A stretch of 64,000 bases of DNA from Pyronema omphalodes (GCA_024516155.1 JAJJXM010000009.1:186001-250000), one strand, 5' to 3'. Positions 36,818-49,070 are shown, numbered from the stretch's first letter. Notes: a model not told the origin generated them from the letters alone. A program made the numbers and translations.

Positions 36818-39800
36818 CTGTAGTATGTGCCCTGATAAGGCTGCGGAACGTGGTATCTAGGATATATCTCTGAACGAATCAGACGAGATAAGAAAGGCCG
36901 TTAAGCTTCGGATTCTGCGTCTCTCGGTAGTTTGGATATCTAGGAGATGAGATACGTCAGCATGTACTCTACTGGACCTTTCGAAGCTTTATTCCAGTAC
37001 TTGCAGTATAGATTGTTGATGGAAATGGAGAATGGACGCTTGAACTCACTTTTAGGGGAATTGGAAATTCAAAATACAGAAATCCCCAAGATCAAAGAGG
37101 GATGACGAGGGAAAGAAAGAACAAGCTGACAGCTATGGATAAAACCGGAGCTGAAGGAAGGAGGGGGGGTTATTTGGTTTATCGTACTCGAATTATCGGA
37201 AGTGTGATGGGAGCTAAGCAAAAGGGTATGTTTTTGGTTTAGACTTCCGTCGGGACGATTTCTAGCTGGGAAAATACGGCAAGAGTTACTGGCACGTGTC
37301 ACGGCAGCTGTTAATCGTTATTTTTCGATTAAATTTTTTTCCTTTTCCCTGCTCATTCCAATGCCGAGGGAGCTGCTGTTTTGCTGCTGTCTCGTATTTT
37401 TGGAGGGGTGTACAGCTGATGCGCGTAGTGGGGTTAACGGTTGCAACTTGCTGCGCGATAACGTCAAGCAAATTAGCACATACGCTTGACCTCAGGCCAG
37501 ATAAGGGCCATCCGACAAAGTAACGAATGACAAGGGACACCGACACGCTGTTTCAGAATACCGACACCGGATTTATGATATGCAGTACGGTGCTGAGCGG
37601 TGGGGAAGTCTAGGGAACCCTAATGGGCGGGACAAGGAAGGAGTATGTAGAAGGGAGCTACCAACTGCTAGCTAGGACTCTCCAGTCCAGGTATCTGGTC
37701 CTCGATGTTGTGCCTTACTCGATATTAAATTTGGCAGGGACTCGAGGTGAATTCAGATTGTGCATGTAACTGACAGCTGAGAGCGAGAGCATTTCGAAGA
37801 CTGTTGTGGCTTTGAAAAGGACTTTATAACCCTCGATTCAGCTTGTCAAAGGCCGTCATAACTGCCGTAGAGGAGGATCGTCTGGGGAACACCAACAGCT
37901 AGCCAACCATCCGCACACCAAGGGCATCCACACCTTAGCTGCCCGCCGGTCAATCCAGTCTTGGGATGATACGCATGATTTCCTTGAAAATGTCTAAACA
38001 AAAAACGGGAGAGGCGTGCGTGGTGCGGGGTGTTGATGGTGTAGAACAGACCTGAGGTGGAGGTTGGATGTTCTCCATGGAGTATGCAAGCTCACCCCGA
38101 TTAATCCTCTGTCTGGCATGGATCTGATCTCGATTGAGTAGTTTGCTCCATGCTCCATGCTCCCCTACCCTACTCCGAATCTACAAATCTCCAGCTCCAC
38201 GTTCCACCATCTACAATTTCTCCTACCCTCCCTACGCCCTCTTGTGTAGCATTTCAAGCGGGGTCTGTTTGGAAGTCGACAGCTGCATTCGGATCCCCAC
38301 GCTATAATTTAGAGTACTCTAGCCCTCGCCCATTTCTTCCGGTGCTCCAATCACATCGCCGACGTTTGTCGTCTAGGTTACAACGGGAATGTTGTGACCC
38401 TTGTGTAACCATAATTCGTCCCCCGAACTAACCTCCGGGAAGTTGGTCGTCTCCAAACGCCCCTCCAAACAAGGAAACATTTTATCGGCAGCTCCCGTTA
38501 TCTGACGCCATTGAAACGATCTAAATGATAAGGAAAGTTTCATGAGCTTCATAAGCTTTCCCCGCCTCAAGAGCTTTCAAGCTCTCGAAGCTCTTATTAA
38601 ATCACGAGCTTTAGATGGTAGCTTGAGAGGTGTCAACACCACCGAATTGAACTTTTGTCGTCAATCGTTTTTTAGTATGTTCTTCTGCCGATAAATTAAG
38701 CTGTGATCGGGTGTGCAGAAGTTGGGGAATTCTAAGACCTTGGTGGTTGGCACCCAAGAAAACTATGGCACGACACAAAAAAAAAAACGATCTGTGACAA
38801 GACGAAAAGGCAGCGATCCATACGAAAAATCCCCGGTAACTGACCTCATGTACGGGAGAAACCGGGAGTATCACCAACCTCATCCATGATCCGATACCCC
38901 AAATTATCGGATCAATCAATCCTCCATCCACCCTAGTTCAGTAAGCGAGTTCTGGGGGTGGACTTTAAAATAAATCCGTACCTCTCCTCCGAACAGAAAC
39001 ACGGAACTAAAAAAAATTAGTGATGTGTTCGCCGATTCAGAAGTCTTAACATAGCTATAGGAAGAGTCGAGACTACATACGAGTGTCAGTCAAGACTTAG
39101 GAGTCAGACCATCCCCACAATTTCACCACGAGGTCGGGATTCGGATTTCGGATTTCCCTTTGCCCTGCATGAACCTTTTGTGGTCTCGATCTGCGTACAG
39201 TCGACTGTATGATGAATCCCCATGGTTTCTTCCGTATATACTATTGTCTCTCCGTTTCCCCGTTCCCTCACAAGATCTAGAAGCCTATGATTCATGAAGT
39301 TACAAGCACCATCGTCAAAGATCCCACAAACCATTTCAAATTTTACCTTGAGTCATACATCGTCAAATTACGTGTGTGTGCGTGGTGGGGGGCGGAGGAA
39401 GGTAATGCCCATCTCTCACCCCGAATCCAAGAATCCAAAACCCCCTCCACCGATTGGAGAAACCACAAGCTTGTCGAGGTCTCATCCTCGGAGATGCATC
39501 GGGGTAACTCGGAAGCAAGCAGTGATCGCGTGCCAGAGGTTAAGAAAAAAGAAAAAAAAAAGTAAGCTTCAGCGTGTGTATCGGATGTGTGATGCATTGT
39601 GATGTGATGCATTGTGATGAGGTTCTAGGGTCTAGGTTCTAGATGCATTGTAATGTCGGGTGCATATGATGTCTATGTACATAGAGACCGGTTGTATTTA
39701 GAAACAGGTGGTGCAGTGTGATTACCTCAGCATATCGCCGTCTATGTCTTTATGATGAATGGAATATCGGGATTCAGTATTGGTGTTGGGGAAGGGGGGC

Positions 39801-40844
39801 GGCTAGATGCTGTGCTGTGCTGTGCATCGGATATCATGTGTATCGGGATCGGGTGTAAGGTTGCTGGGCGCTGGGGTGAAACCCTTTCTTAATCGTTGTG
39901 GGGCGGGGTTGGACCTATGGTGCTACCCTAAGAAAAACTTCACATAAATACCACGGGACCATTGGTTGATTGGTTGGATTGAGTTTCAGTTGGTGAGTAG
40001 GTTTAAGATTAGTTGTCTGGAATTTGTAGTTACCGAACTCAAGTGATGGATGATGAGATATATACTGTACGTAATGCTAGAACCAAGACAGAGGTACCTA
40101 GAATTGGAATATCTAGGAAAGAGAATATGTAGATGATGCCGGTACAGTAAACAGTAAACAGTAAACAGCATTGCAGCTTGGTGTTACACAAATAGCTGGT
40201 GAATGGATATATGTATAGGGTAACACAATTAAGGGCCCTAACAAATTTACAATTGAAACAAAATTCAGGGTAAACCGTAGATTATATGATTTTACAATTC
40301 AGGGTCTCAATTTCTTTATTTTTTTGCTTGACGTGTAGTTACTTTCATCTGATACCCGAATGCAGCTGATTTTTAGGCTTGTAGATGTCTCACAGTTGTC
40401 TCAGGAGTCAGGGTACGTTGCTTCAATTGTGATGACTAGAATATAGGAAAGCTTTGCTCTCATAAACTTATTATTTGGGGTTAATTTTTTACTAGAACCA
40501 AATTTGCAAGTTGATGGTTGTTTTTGCAAGTTCTCAGAGTCTCAGAATCTCCGTTGATCACTCACAATCTTTGGGCTTAGAGATTATAAATTTCTTTAAG
40601 ATCCAATTTACATAAGTAAGTATGTGGTATCTAAGTCGTCCCACAAAAAAAAAAAAAAAAAACAGCCAGTATAATAAGTCGCAAATATCGTATCTCTAGT
40701 TCCCTGATTCAAATGATCTATCTTTATCTCATTCCCAATTTCCCTCTCCTCATAATCCCACCTCTCCCTCCTAATCCCACCTCTTCCTCCTAATCCTACC
40801 TCTCCCTCCTTACAACATCAACCACTGCACAAAACCCATTCTAT
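36818..40844. other. 4-kb gene-poor region upstream of GLT1
   Basis: The first several hundred bases are presumably the GLT1 promoter and leader. No coding sequence is recognised beyond. Features seen are an AGCTT-rich cluster near 38540-38620 with short inverted copies, poly(A) runs (38778, 39545, 40645) and TGTGATGCATTG repeats near 39590-39650. The 40740-40810 stretch has three copies of CCTAATCC(C/T)ACCTCT-type pyrimidine repeats just beyond the thioesterase 3' end. Confidence 0.55.
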
Positions 40845-41810
40845 CTATAACTTACTCCCACAATCCCAAATCCTCTCACACGGTTCCAAACCCAGCCTTG
40901 GTTCCGGTTCATATTCCATCATCCATTTTCCCGGGCCAACATTAACCTTACCATGATCGACCGTAACATAAGTGACCCTTCCATCAAGACTTTTAATTTC
41001 CCCACGAATGAGTGCCATAGTCCGACCTGCCTGAATTACCGTTGAATCGATAATAACTTCTGTATCCACTGGACAATCTCGGATGTATGTTAAGTTCATG
41101 CTGCGGGTTAGACCCCCGAGAAACACCCAGAATTTGGGGCCGGCGAGAGGAGCTAAGGCTGACATCGTGCACATGTCTAGGAGAACGCAGGCGCCGCCGC
41201 CGTGGAGGGAGACTGTGGTTGGTGTTATGGTTAGAGAAGTTGAAGATGTATGGATAGAAAGATGGGTAGACAAAGTAAATATGAGATCCTGCGGCCTAAC
41301 CATATTCCATCATCCAAAGGTTTTAGGGACTGGAATGTATAACGCATAAATAATCCAACAGGGTATCTGTTTCTCCAAAAAAAAAAAAGGCAAAAAAAGG
41401 CAAAAAAGGCAAAAAAAGGCAAAAAAGGCAAAAAAAGGCAAAAAAAGGCAAAAAAAGGCAAAAAAAGGCAAAAAAAGGCAAAAAAAGGCAAAAAAAGGCA
41501 AAAAAAGGCAAAAAAAGGCAAAAAAAGGCAAAAAAAGGCAAAAAAAGGCAAAAAAAGAAAACAAGCACCTACGATTCAAATTACACAAATACCTAGGAAC
41601 CTTTAATTTCCAAACACTTCTCCCGTACGGTCTAGCATCGATCAAAGTAAGATCCTTCATCATTCTATAATCTATAATATCCTTCATTTTTTCGGCTGCT
41701 GCTACGCTGAAATACCAATCCCATACATGTTGAACTTTCTGCATCGCGTCCGGATCTGGGGAGGGGGTGTAAGCGGGGATTATTTCTGGTTCTGATTTCG
41801 CGGCGGGCAT
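40845..41810 (-). CDS. Hotdog-fold thioesterase (4HBT/PaaI-like acyl-CoA thioesterase)
   Basis: Two exons, 41810-41573 and 41212-40845, giving 201 aa. The 360-bp intron has a GTAGGT donor, a CTCTAACC branch and an ACCACAG acceptor, and contains a 10-bp minisatellite. The joined protein reads LCNLN-LSLHGGGACVLLDMCT, the HGG(x)...D core of the hotdog fold that binds and hydrolyses acyl-CoA in this superfamily. It then continues through FWVFLGGLTRSMNLTYIRDC and GRTMALIRGEIKSLDGR. About 75 N-terminal residues precede the fold. The substrate acyl chain is unknown. Reading through the repeat instead of splicing gives an artefactual Phe/Leu/Cys-rich frame. Confidence 0.88.
41386..41557. repeat. Intronic 10-bp minisatellite (AAAAAAGGCA)
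   Basis: About 17 nearly perfect copies, the first few varying by one A. It lies wholly inside the thioesterase intron and is T-rich (TTTTTTGCC) in the transcript. Confidence 0.95.
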
Positions 41811-42171
41811 TTTGGAGGTGGGCTGAGGATGAGGATGGGGAGGTGATTGGAGATGGATGTGGAGATTAGGGGTTGTGGTATCGTATGGTATCGTATGGTA
41901 TGGTATGGTATCGGTCTTCGATGTGTGGTGTTGTATATAGATGCTTGATGGCCGTGAGTTTGCGGAAAGCTTCGTGAATGTATGTACGGATATATTACGC
42001 GACGATATGCAGGTGTGCAGGTGCGCAGGTGTGATGTATATGTTGCCTTAAAGATGCGCAGCCTTATAACGCGGAGATATCAAAGGAAACCAGCAGCCTA
42101 ATTAAAATCCCCAATCGCTGTATCGCTGTACCGCCGTGACTTAGACTTTCCTGCCGAAAATTCCGATTCCT

Positions 42172-42208
42172 TTCGTCTTTCGTCTTTCGTCTTTCGTATT
42201 TCGTATTT
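42172..42208. repeat. CTTTCGT heptamer repeat
   Basis: About five copies of CTTTCGT/ATTTCGT. Confidence 0.85.
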
Positions 42209-42521
42209 CCTCCTCTGTATCCAAGTATCCAAGTATCCAACCTCTGTTTCTTTTCTCTCCTTTTCGCCTTTTTTTTTAAAAAAAAATTATTATTTCCAAA
42301 ACCGACGAAATCGACACTGTGTATTCGTATATCCGTAGATACTGTATCCGTAGTTCTATAGTGCGTTATTGGGTAGCGACAGTATCGAAATCCGGTGCAA
42401 TAGCCTTGCTGGCTAGCTGGCTGGTTGGTGTATGTTGTGTATGCTAGTGAGATAGGTAGCAAAGACCTGCCACTGGATAGATGGACTTCAAACTTCAAAC
42501 TCCATCTCGTTTACGGAGTTC

Positions 42522-42570
42522 ACCGAAACCGATACCGAAACCGATACCGGGACTGGGACTGGGACTGGGG
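42522..42570. repeat. ACCGATACCGAA and GGGACT repeats
   Basis: Two to three copies of a 12-bp ACCGAAACCGAT unit run into three copies of GGGACT. Confidence 0.8.
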
Positions 42571-42679
42571 CCGAGAACCGAGGTGTGGGGAGTGGTTTGT
42601 AGGGTTGCATATGGTGGACCATGGTGGACTATAGTGGGTTATGGTTGAGGCTGTACTTAAGGCTGTTATGGGTATTGTG

Positions 42680-42802
42680 GGTATATGGGGTATATGGGCT
42701 GTATTGGGTATATGGGGTATATGGGGTATATGGGGTATATGGGGTATATGGGGTATATGGGGTATATGGGGTATATGGGGTATATGGGGTATATGGGGTA
42801 TA
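42680..42802. repeat. 9-bp minisatellite GGGGTATAT
   Basis: About 11 perfect tandem copies (42707-42802) with diverged copies before them. Because 9 is a multiple of 3, both strands give artefactual VYG or YPI repeat frames. Confidence 0.95.
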
Positions 42803-42954
42803 TAAATGGCTGTGATGATTGCATGCGGTAGAATGTATATCTATTATTGACCATGAGTTTGGAATTGGATATCAAGTCGGATTGGATTGATTTTACAATT
42901 ATGTATATGGAATGCCCATGATCAAGTTATATACGGTGAGTAACATATCATAGC

Positions 42955-43010
42955 ATATCGTATCATAGCGTAGCATAGCATAGCATAGCATATCATAGCG
43001 TAGCATAACA
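42955..43010. repeat. CATAG/CATAT degenerate pentamer repeat
   Basis: About ten imperfect 5-bp copies, similar in motif to the GCATA repeat at 10728. Confidence 0.8.
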
Positions 43011-43706
43011 TGGGAGATCAGATTCATCAAATTTCTGTGCTTTCTGTGCTTTCTGTGCTTCAGAATCTACATTACATAAAAACCAAGCTTTTAAGACCCT
43101 GGATCATCATATCGCTACTCGCTACAGCCACCATACACCCCGCGAATCATTCCGTTTCCACGTGCAGACTACTTATTAGTTCCCGAGCTCCAAACTAACG
43201 TCTGTCGATCTATTTGTAGTATAGTTATATGTACATTAATTCGGTTTCACGAGCTCTTTTAATACTACGTATGGTATGGTGACATATGTACCGTGGTTAT
43301 GGAGTTATGCAGTCTTTGTAATGCCGATGTTTCACCGAGCCAGCACCGAGTAGCACCGATGCATTATGTATCACTCGGTGATACGTGGCGCTTTTTGTAC
43401 CATGTATTATTCATGTGTATTGTGTTACAGTTACAGTGTACGATGCATACATAGTTCACATGGAACTGATTTGTGTAGAACTGTCTATTGCTACAGAATC
43501 TAGGTATCACAGGTATTATATATCCAAAGAAAAACTCATCATAACCCTCCAGGAACGCTTAAATCAAACGCTGTACTCGTAAAAAAAAATAATGCTCTAA
43601 AACGGAAAATAGGATGGCAGCTTCGTCGTCATTGCTGTCATGATACAACACACGCACCCCCCTCCCTCACCCTCAACACACGCACCCCCCTCTTCCTATC
43701 ATCTCA

Positions 43707-45062
43707 TCATCTCTGTATTTCCCTTCTCCCCCGGAATCCCATTTCCCGTAATCCATTCTTCAAAAACCTCCCAACAACTCTCAATGCTTCCTCAGCTCTC
43801 TTATCACCTCTGCGTCTCATCCAAAACAACACCACTCCCCAGATCACCGTCTCTAATAGTAGATGCCTAGCAACCGCCCAACACCCCCAAAGAAACCAAA
43901 CCCAAACACGTCTACTCTTAGCCTTCCTCCTCTCTTCCCTTCTAGCTTCAAGCTGCTCTCGGAGCGCCGCTACTTCTGTTGTCATCTTTGAAAGTGCTTT
44001 TTCAACGCGGGAACGCCAGATTTTGTTACCAGGGTTGAGAGGGTCGGGGGATGAAGAGGCGGCGGATGCGGCGTAAGGGGCGGGAGAAATGAAACCTAGG
44101 CCTTGAGGACCCACGTCCTCTTCATCGTCGGAATCGGGGTTAGCGTTTAATCTTGGGGTTTGGTATGCGGACCCCGGGACTACGAGGGAGGTAGAGGCAT
44201 TATTGAAGAGGTTGGAGGCCGTGAGGTTGGAGGTGGTTAAAGGCGCTTGGGTTGGAGGAGGTGATGGGGGATCATCGGAGGAGGCAGCGGTGTTGGCTTT
44301 GATTTGGTCCCAGACAAATTCTAGTTCTGAGACGAGTTCGCGGGCTTCGGGGGTGAAGGAGGCGTATTTATGCATTGTCTACATGATGTTAGTTCTGAGC
44401 TGAGATTTGTATGAGGAATTGTTGGTCTGCGGAATCGGCAAATTGAAGGAAGTGGGTACGTAAGCTTGTCGGCTGTGAAGCTCGCGAAACTCGCCCTGCA
44501 TCATTTCCACACTGGCGCGCGCATCAGGCACAAGCTTTACAAGCTCCACAAGCTTCGGGCCGAATGACGACGCGCGCCGAGAAATAAGGCAAGACGACCC
44601 ACACGACTCTGACAGCTTTCACAAGCTTCCCCACATTCCGGCAGACAGTGTAGGATTCTCCACCACCGGTGTTGTCTGACTTCGTCTAACGATGTCTGAC
44701 GTTCCCGAGCTCCACCAGGCACAGATTACCAAGAAGGCTCCACATACCTCGATTAAAGTACTAATATATCTCCTCTTTGCCTCTGTTTTCGATATACCTC
44801 TCTGAGCATACCACGAATCCCATTTTTCTATTTCCGCGCGAAGATTCTCGTCTGGGGCGATATCGACATCGGGGGGAACTGGGTCGGGAGGACGAGGCAT
44901 GACATGGGTCACGTCGCCCTCCATGGACTGTTTGTAGAGGCCATACAACTTCAGCCGTGCTTCTGGCGGTGGTCGCGAGCTTCCGGTGCGAGGTATCTTT
45001 CGAACGGTTTGGAGAGCGTGCGCAAAGACGCGGTCTATACTGGGTGAGCTGGTGGTGGACAT
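43707..45062 (-). CDS. Acyl-CoA-binding domain protein with C-terminal membrane anchor (Atg37/ACBD5-like)
   Basis: Two exons, 45062-44748 and 44378-43707, giving 328 aa. The intron is unusually long here (369 bp, GTATGT...CATGTAG) and joins RYISTLIE to TMHKYASFTPEARELV in frame. Residues 1 to about 105 form an acyl-CoA-binding domain (VFAHALQTVRKIPRTGS, LKLYGLYKQSMEGDV, KWDSWYAQRGISKTEAKRRY), with the Tyr/Lys pattern that contacts CoA. A Ser/Pro/acidic linker follows, then a basic coiled coil (about 220-255) and a hydrophobic segment (about 260-288, VWVWFLWGCWAVARH, TVIWGVVLFW). This layout is that of peroxisomal Atg37 and animal ACBD5, which bind acyl-CoA and act in pexophagy and organelle contacts; location here is inferred. 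The ATG at 45062 is preferred to an in-frame one at 45089 because SIDRVFAHAL follows at the usual distance. Confidence 0.87.
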
Positions 45063-45594
45063 TGAGGTGTGTAAGAGATTGAATGTCACGCACCGACAGA
45101 ATCAGACATTGTAGATTGTCTGCGCATCCCTCGAATGCTGTGCGTATGCGTACCGAGGGATTGCTGTATGACACGTGATTCCGGGAGGGCATTGTTTGTG
45201 GATGTGGGGTGGATCGGAGATGCTGATGTTACGGGAGTTGTCGTGTTCAGTTGTGGACTCAGCGGTGGCTCGGGCGTGAAGAGCATCGTGATGTAAGGAA
45301 GAGCACGCGTCGCTCTGGCGTTTGTGTTCTATCGATTCGCGGTTCGCACTTACCACTCAGGCGGATCTCGGACTCTCAGACTCAGCTCGCTCAGGCACGG
45401 TGTCACACTCTACTTTGATAAAACAGCTGGGGATAGCCGTGGGATAATGCGGTGGTACCGCCATAGGCTGCTGGATGTGGACTTTGCGGAGACTTCGGCT
45501 GAAACAATCCCTTCCTTGTGGCCAAATCGATTGAATGTGCCCCTCATCTGGTTTGAGTTAATTGCCTGATTTATCCGAGGGGTGTTTCTTTTCC

Positions 45595-45617
45595 AAGCGA
45601 GCGAGCGAGCGAGCGAG
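45595..45617. repeat. GAGC tetranucleotide repeat
   Basis: Five perfect GCGA/GAGC copies. Confidence 0.85.
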
Positions 45618-46782
45618 TTTGTTCCGATGTTGCCGACTTGTCTGCTGCACTTCTGACATGTTTTTCCTTTTTCAACGGCTTCCTCTCAACTTCACCTTCC
45701 TTTCTTTGTCATCTTCCACCTTTGGTCACTCTCCACCTTCCTATTTCGACTTTCCTTTCTTTGTCATCTTCCACTCTTTATCACCTTCCACCTTCCCATC
45801 CTCCCCTCGCTTCGCTTTCGCTCCAAATCCTTCATTCGATTCCTTCCCTCGTTTCTGTCACCACCAATCCCCTTCCGCTAACCCCAGATCTCAACCGCCG
45901 TGGCTCACGACAGATCACCCGTCATCCAATTAATTTCCTAACCAACCCAAACCAAACCCTACCCGTCATTCCGGCTGTTCCACACCGAACATGCCCACCT
46001 CCCGCAGAAAAGCTGCGTCATCGAACGTGCAAGCAGAGTTGAGTTGAAGCAACAGGTGCAGCATCAAGAGCTCAGATACAGACAGATACGATCTTGACTT
46101 TGAAACGCTCAGATAGCTTTATCCCGCTGGCGTCAAGTGAACCAAGCTTAAAAAACGGACACGGGCCACAAGCCAAACCATGCCGCTTTTTGGCGGGTCC
46201 GCCGTTTAAGATCAAAATTCGAATGTCCTAAGAATTTCTAAGAACACAAAATATGCAGGGCCAAGTCCAAACGACGAGGCTGTGCGCGGAGTTTTCAAGA
46301 CGCTTAGCCCGGACGGCGGAAGTAGTCGTCAGCTCCAAGACTTGAATATGTCGCGATGCATTATCTCACAATGCCAAGCACAAAATACTGAACGGTGTTT
46401 CCATTTGTAGCAGCAGTAAAAACGTATTTGATGCAGAGTACGTGTGTAAGTGGATAATGTGAAAAGTGTATACATATTTCAGGAGGGACGCCTATCAAGA
46501 CCGTGAATAACTTGTTGCTCCTAAGCTGGTCAGGAGGATCTTGGGATATTGGCGCCGCCCGACTTGGTAGAGAGCGACTGATTCGGCCTTTCTGGTAGCA
46601 GCACACGACACACTTCCCCATTGTTTTCGAAAAACCTCCGTACCCACAATTCCCTCTTAATCCTCCATCCTCCATCTTTCCAGATCTACAATCGCCAAAA
46701 TCCGACCTCCCAAATTCACGAATTCCCCACGCCCATTCACACTCGTTTGTCTACATTACGCCCAGCTTCAGCAACGCACGAA

Positions 46783-46802
46783 CCCCCCCCCCCCCCCCCC
46801 CC
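46783..46802. repeat. Run of 20 C in the LicD-family leader region
   Basis: C homopolymer 85 bp before the ATG at 46888, on the sense strand. Confidence 0.9.
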
Positions 46803-46887
46803 GATAACCCCAGATCTCTAAAAAATCGAACTTCGACTTTTTCGCTCAACACCCACCGACACACACGCCCCCTGACAAGAACACACG

Positions 46888-48047
46888 ATGCTTTTTGGCC
46901 GGATACTACTCGGACTGACTGCGCTCACCGGCGCACTCGGCGCCGCCATTGCGAAGAAGAAGGAGGATACCAAATACTTTCGTACGAGACGCCCGAGATC
47001 CCTTGTTTTGGTTCCGAGGACATAGCTAACCTCCGTCATAGATGAGCCTGGGTCCGTTTTCCACGTTTTCCCCGCGTTTGGAAAATGTCCTTGCTAACTT
47101 GTGTACAGTCGTGGTGACTTGGCTGGTCATTATGATTTTCGGTAGAGCTCCGTCATCCGTGGTAAACAGAAGCAACAAACAGCTAACGATTAACAGCTTC
47201 TTCACAAAAGTAGTAGACTATGATACCCGACTGGATACATTACAGCACATGGTTCGCGCCTGGCTCCAAATGACCTCCAACAACGGAATTGAAACTTGGA
47301 TCGCGCACGGCACGTTGTTGGGTTGGTGGTGGAATGCAAAGGTGTGTCGCGTGTGATATTTGGGGTTGCTTCAATTGAATCGATGGCTGACAACGGCTAC
47401 CCAGATGCTACCGTGGGACTGGGATCTCGACGTTCAGATGCATGCCGATACATTAACAGATCTCGGAAAGCGCTTCAACCTAACATCGCATAAGTATACG
47501 AGCGCCGACGGGACTGTGGAGCGGGAATACATGTTGGATGTGAATCCATGGATTTGGGAGCGTGTGAGAGGCGATGGTCAAAACATTATCGATGCAAGAT
47601 GGATTGATATTCGGAACGGCTTATTTATCGATATTACCGGACTAGCTGAAACCGATGCAAACCATCCTGGTGTATTGAACTGTAAAAACTACCATCGCTA
47701 TAAAACGGAGGATATTTGGCCTCTCAGAGATACTATCTTTGAAGGAGTACCAGCAAAAATTCCGTACAACTTTGACCCTATCCTCGTAAAGGAATATGGA
47801 ACCAAGGCGCTAGTGGTGACAGAGTATGAAGGGTATGTTTTTCGTTTCTTAAGACCTTGTTGACATCGCTAACACTCAACCCAGCCACCGTTGGAATGTC
47901 ACAACCAAAGCCTGGGAGCGCGCTCCAGATGTCCCCTCCGGTCGCCAGGGTGCCTTGCGGACGCCTCGAGTTCCCGAAAAATACTCCACCGTCGAAACCG
48001 GCAGTGTCTTCTACAACCTCTACCGTCTCATCCACTGGTGGGAGTAG
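46888..48047 (+). CDS. LicD-family (fukutin/Mnn4-like) protein
   Basis: Six exons: 46888-46981, 47042-47051 (10 nt), 47109-47141 (33 nt), 47197-47341, 47405-47832 and 47885-48047, giving 290 aa. Every short intron has a clear branch (AGCTAACC, TGCTAACT, AGCTAACG) and a TAG or CAG acceptor; the joined text KYFHEPGRGDLAGHYDFRFF only appears with these splices. A signal peptide covers about residues 1-21. The LicD core follows: VDYDTRLDTLQHMVRAWL, then ETWIAHGTLLGWWWNAKMLP and DWDLDVQ with the metal-binding-type DxD (D101, D103), ending RWNVTTKAWERAP. LicD proteins transfer phosphorylated groups to surface glycans; fungal members resemble Mnn4, linked to mannosylphosphorylation of secreted glycoproteins. 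Action in the secretory pathway is inferred from the leader. Confidence 0.9.
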
Positions 48048-48794
48048 GGTGCGTGGGCCGCGCAATCCAGCGAGCTGGCAGCAACGGACGCCCAGGTTGG
48101 TGAAGCCTGAGCGAAGCTAGCGCATTTGGACGTAATGGACGACGCAGTTGAGCGAGTTTACGACTGCCACGAAGCTTTCGCAAAATTATCAGCTCCTGCA
48201 ATCTTAACACTTGTATAGACTTATTATCATGCATTTTTCTTGTACTTACGTGTGCACGACGATTTCCTTTAATTTCCATCATCTCTTCATTTTCGTCATT
48301 TTCATTAGATCGGTTTTTTTCTTTTCTTTATCTTATTTTCTTCTTTTTTTCTTCGACATTTGTCCACAATAAGGGTGCCTTTTTAGGTGCCCTCTGGGAC
48401 GATAAATATTATGAATTCGGGTACATACTTCTTCTGGTTTTTTTTTTCTCTGGTTTCTTCCTTTCTTTCTTTTTCTTTGCTGGCTGCAGCTTTTTTTTGG
48501 GCTGTGTGTTTCCGGCTTGTTTGTGTGAACTGGCTGGCTCTTTTTTTTTCTTGCTTCTTTCTTTGATTTGCTACATCTGGGTAAACGGGTTGGGTTTTTT
48601 TTTAGCTTATGCATCTAATATGATTGGGAATGAAAGATTATTATCAAAACATTGTGGGTTCATCTTACTGATGATTTTTAAGTGATATAGAAAGAATTAT
48701 ATTTGAGTTGGTGATGCGGCTGATTAGATGATGGTGTGAGGTGAAGGATATATAGGTAGGTAGGAGGTTGTTTTATATGATTAAGAAATTGAAG

Positions 48795-48852
48795 ACGACG
48801 GGACGAAGACGAAGACGAAGACGAAGGAATGAAGTGAAGTGAAGTGAAGTTA
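48795..48852. repeat. GAAGAC and GAAGT repeats
   Basis: About four GACGAAGAC-type units followed by four GAAGT pentamers. Confidence 0.8.
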
Positions 48853-49040
48853 TAGCAGAGATGCGGTGAACTTTTTTTGCTTGTTTTAAGACGAATCAGT
48901 AACATGTCAGCGGGCGACGTGCAGGAGGCTGATTATGTACAGCCGGCTGGCTGGCTGGGGTGACACAGAAGCTTGATGTTTAAGGTGATTTGATGGTCGT
49001 TTATGCATGTAGGCATGTGTAACCTGAAACCTGAAATAAT

Positions 49041-49070
49041 CAAGCCTTCAAGCCTTCAAGCCTTCAAGCC
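49041..49070. repeat. AAGCCTTC octamer repeat
   Basis: Three and a half copies of CAAGCCTT. Confidence 0.85.

Larger units (their letters stand above)
41811..43706. other. Repeat-rich intergenic region upstream of the thioesterase
   Basis: No gene recognised. It contains TCGTATGGTATGG repeats at 41880-41912, several tandem repeats listed separately, and pyrimidine-rich CACGCACCCCCCTC repeats near 43645-43700 at the 3' end of the acyl-CoA-binding protein gene. Confidence 0.6.
45063..46887. other. Divergent intergenic region between the acyl-CoA-binding protein and LicD-family genes
   Basis: It is a shared 1.8-kb upstream region. It has pyrimidine-rich tracts at 45660-45960 and 46640-46700 (plus strand), a (GAGC)n repeat and a 20-C run just before the LicD-family start. 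Short frames of up to 134 codons in the pyrimidine-rich part are composition artefacts. Confidence 0.6.

Noticed and set aside
41231..41568. Phe/Leu/Cys-rich frames such as FAFFCLFLPFF
   Set aside because: They are translations of the intronic 10-bp minisatellite.
42621..42875. VYG- and YPI-repeat proteins on the two strands
   Set aside because: They are translations of the 9-bp GGGGTATAT minisatellite.
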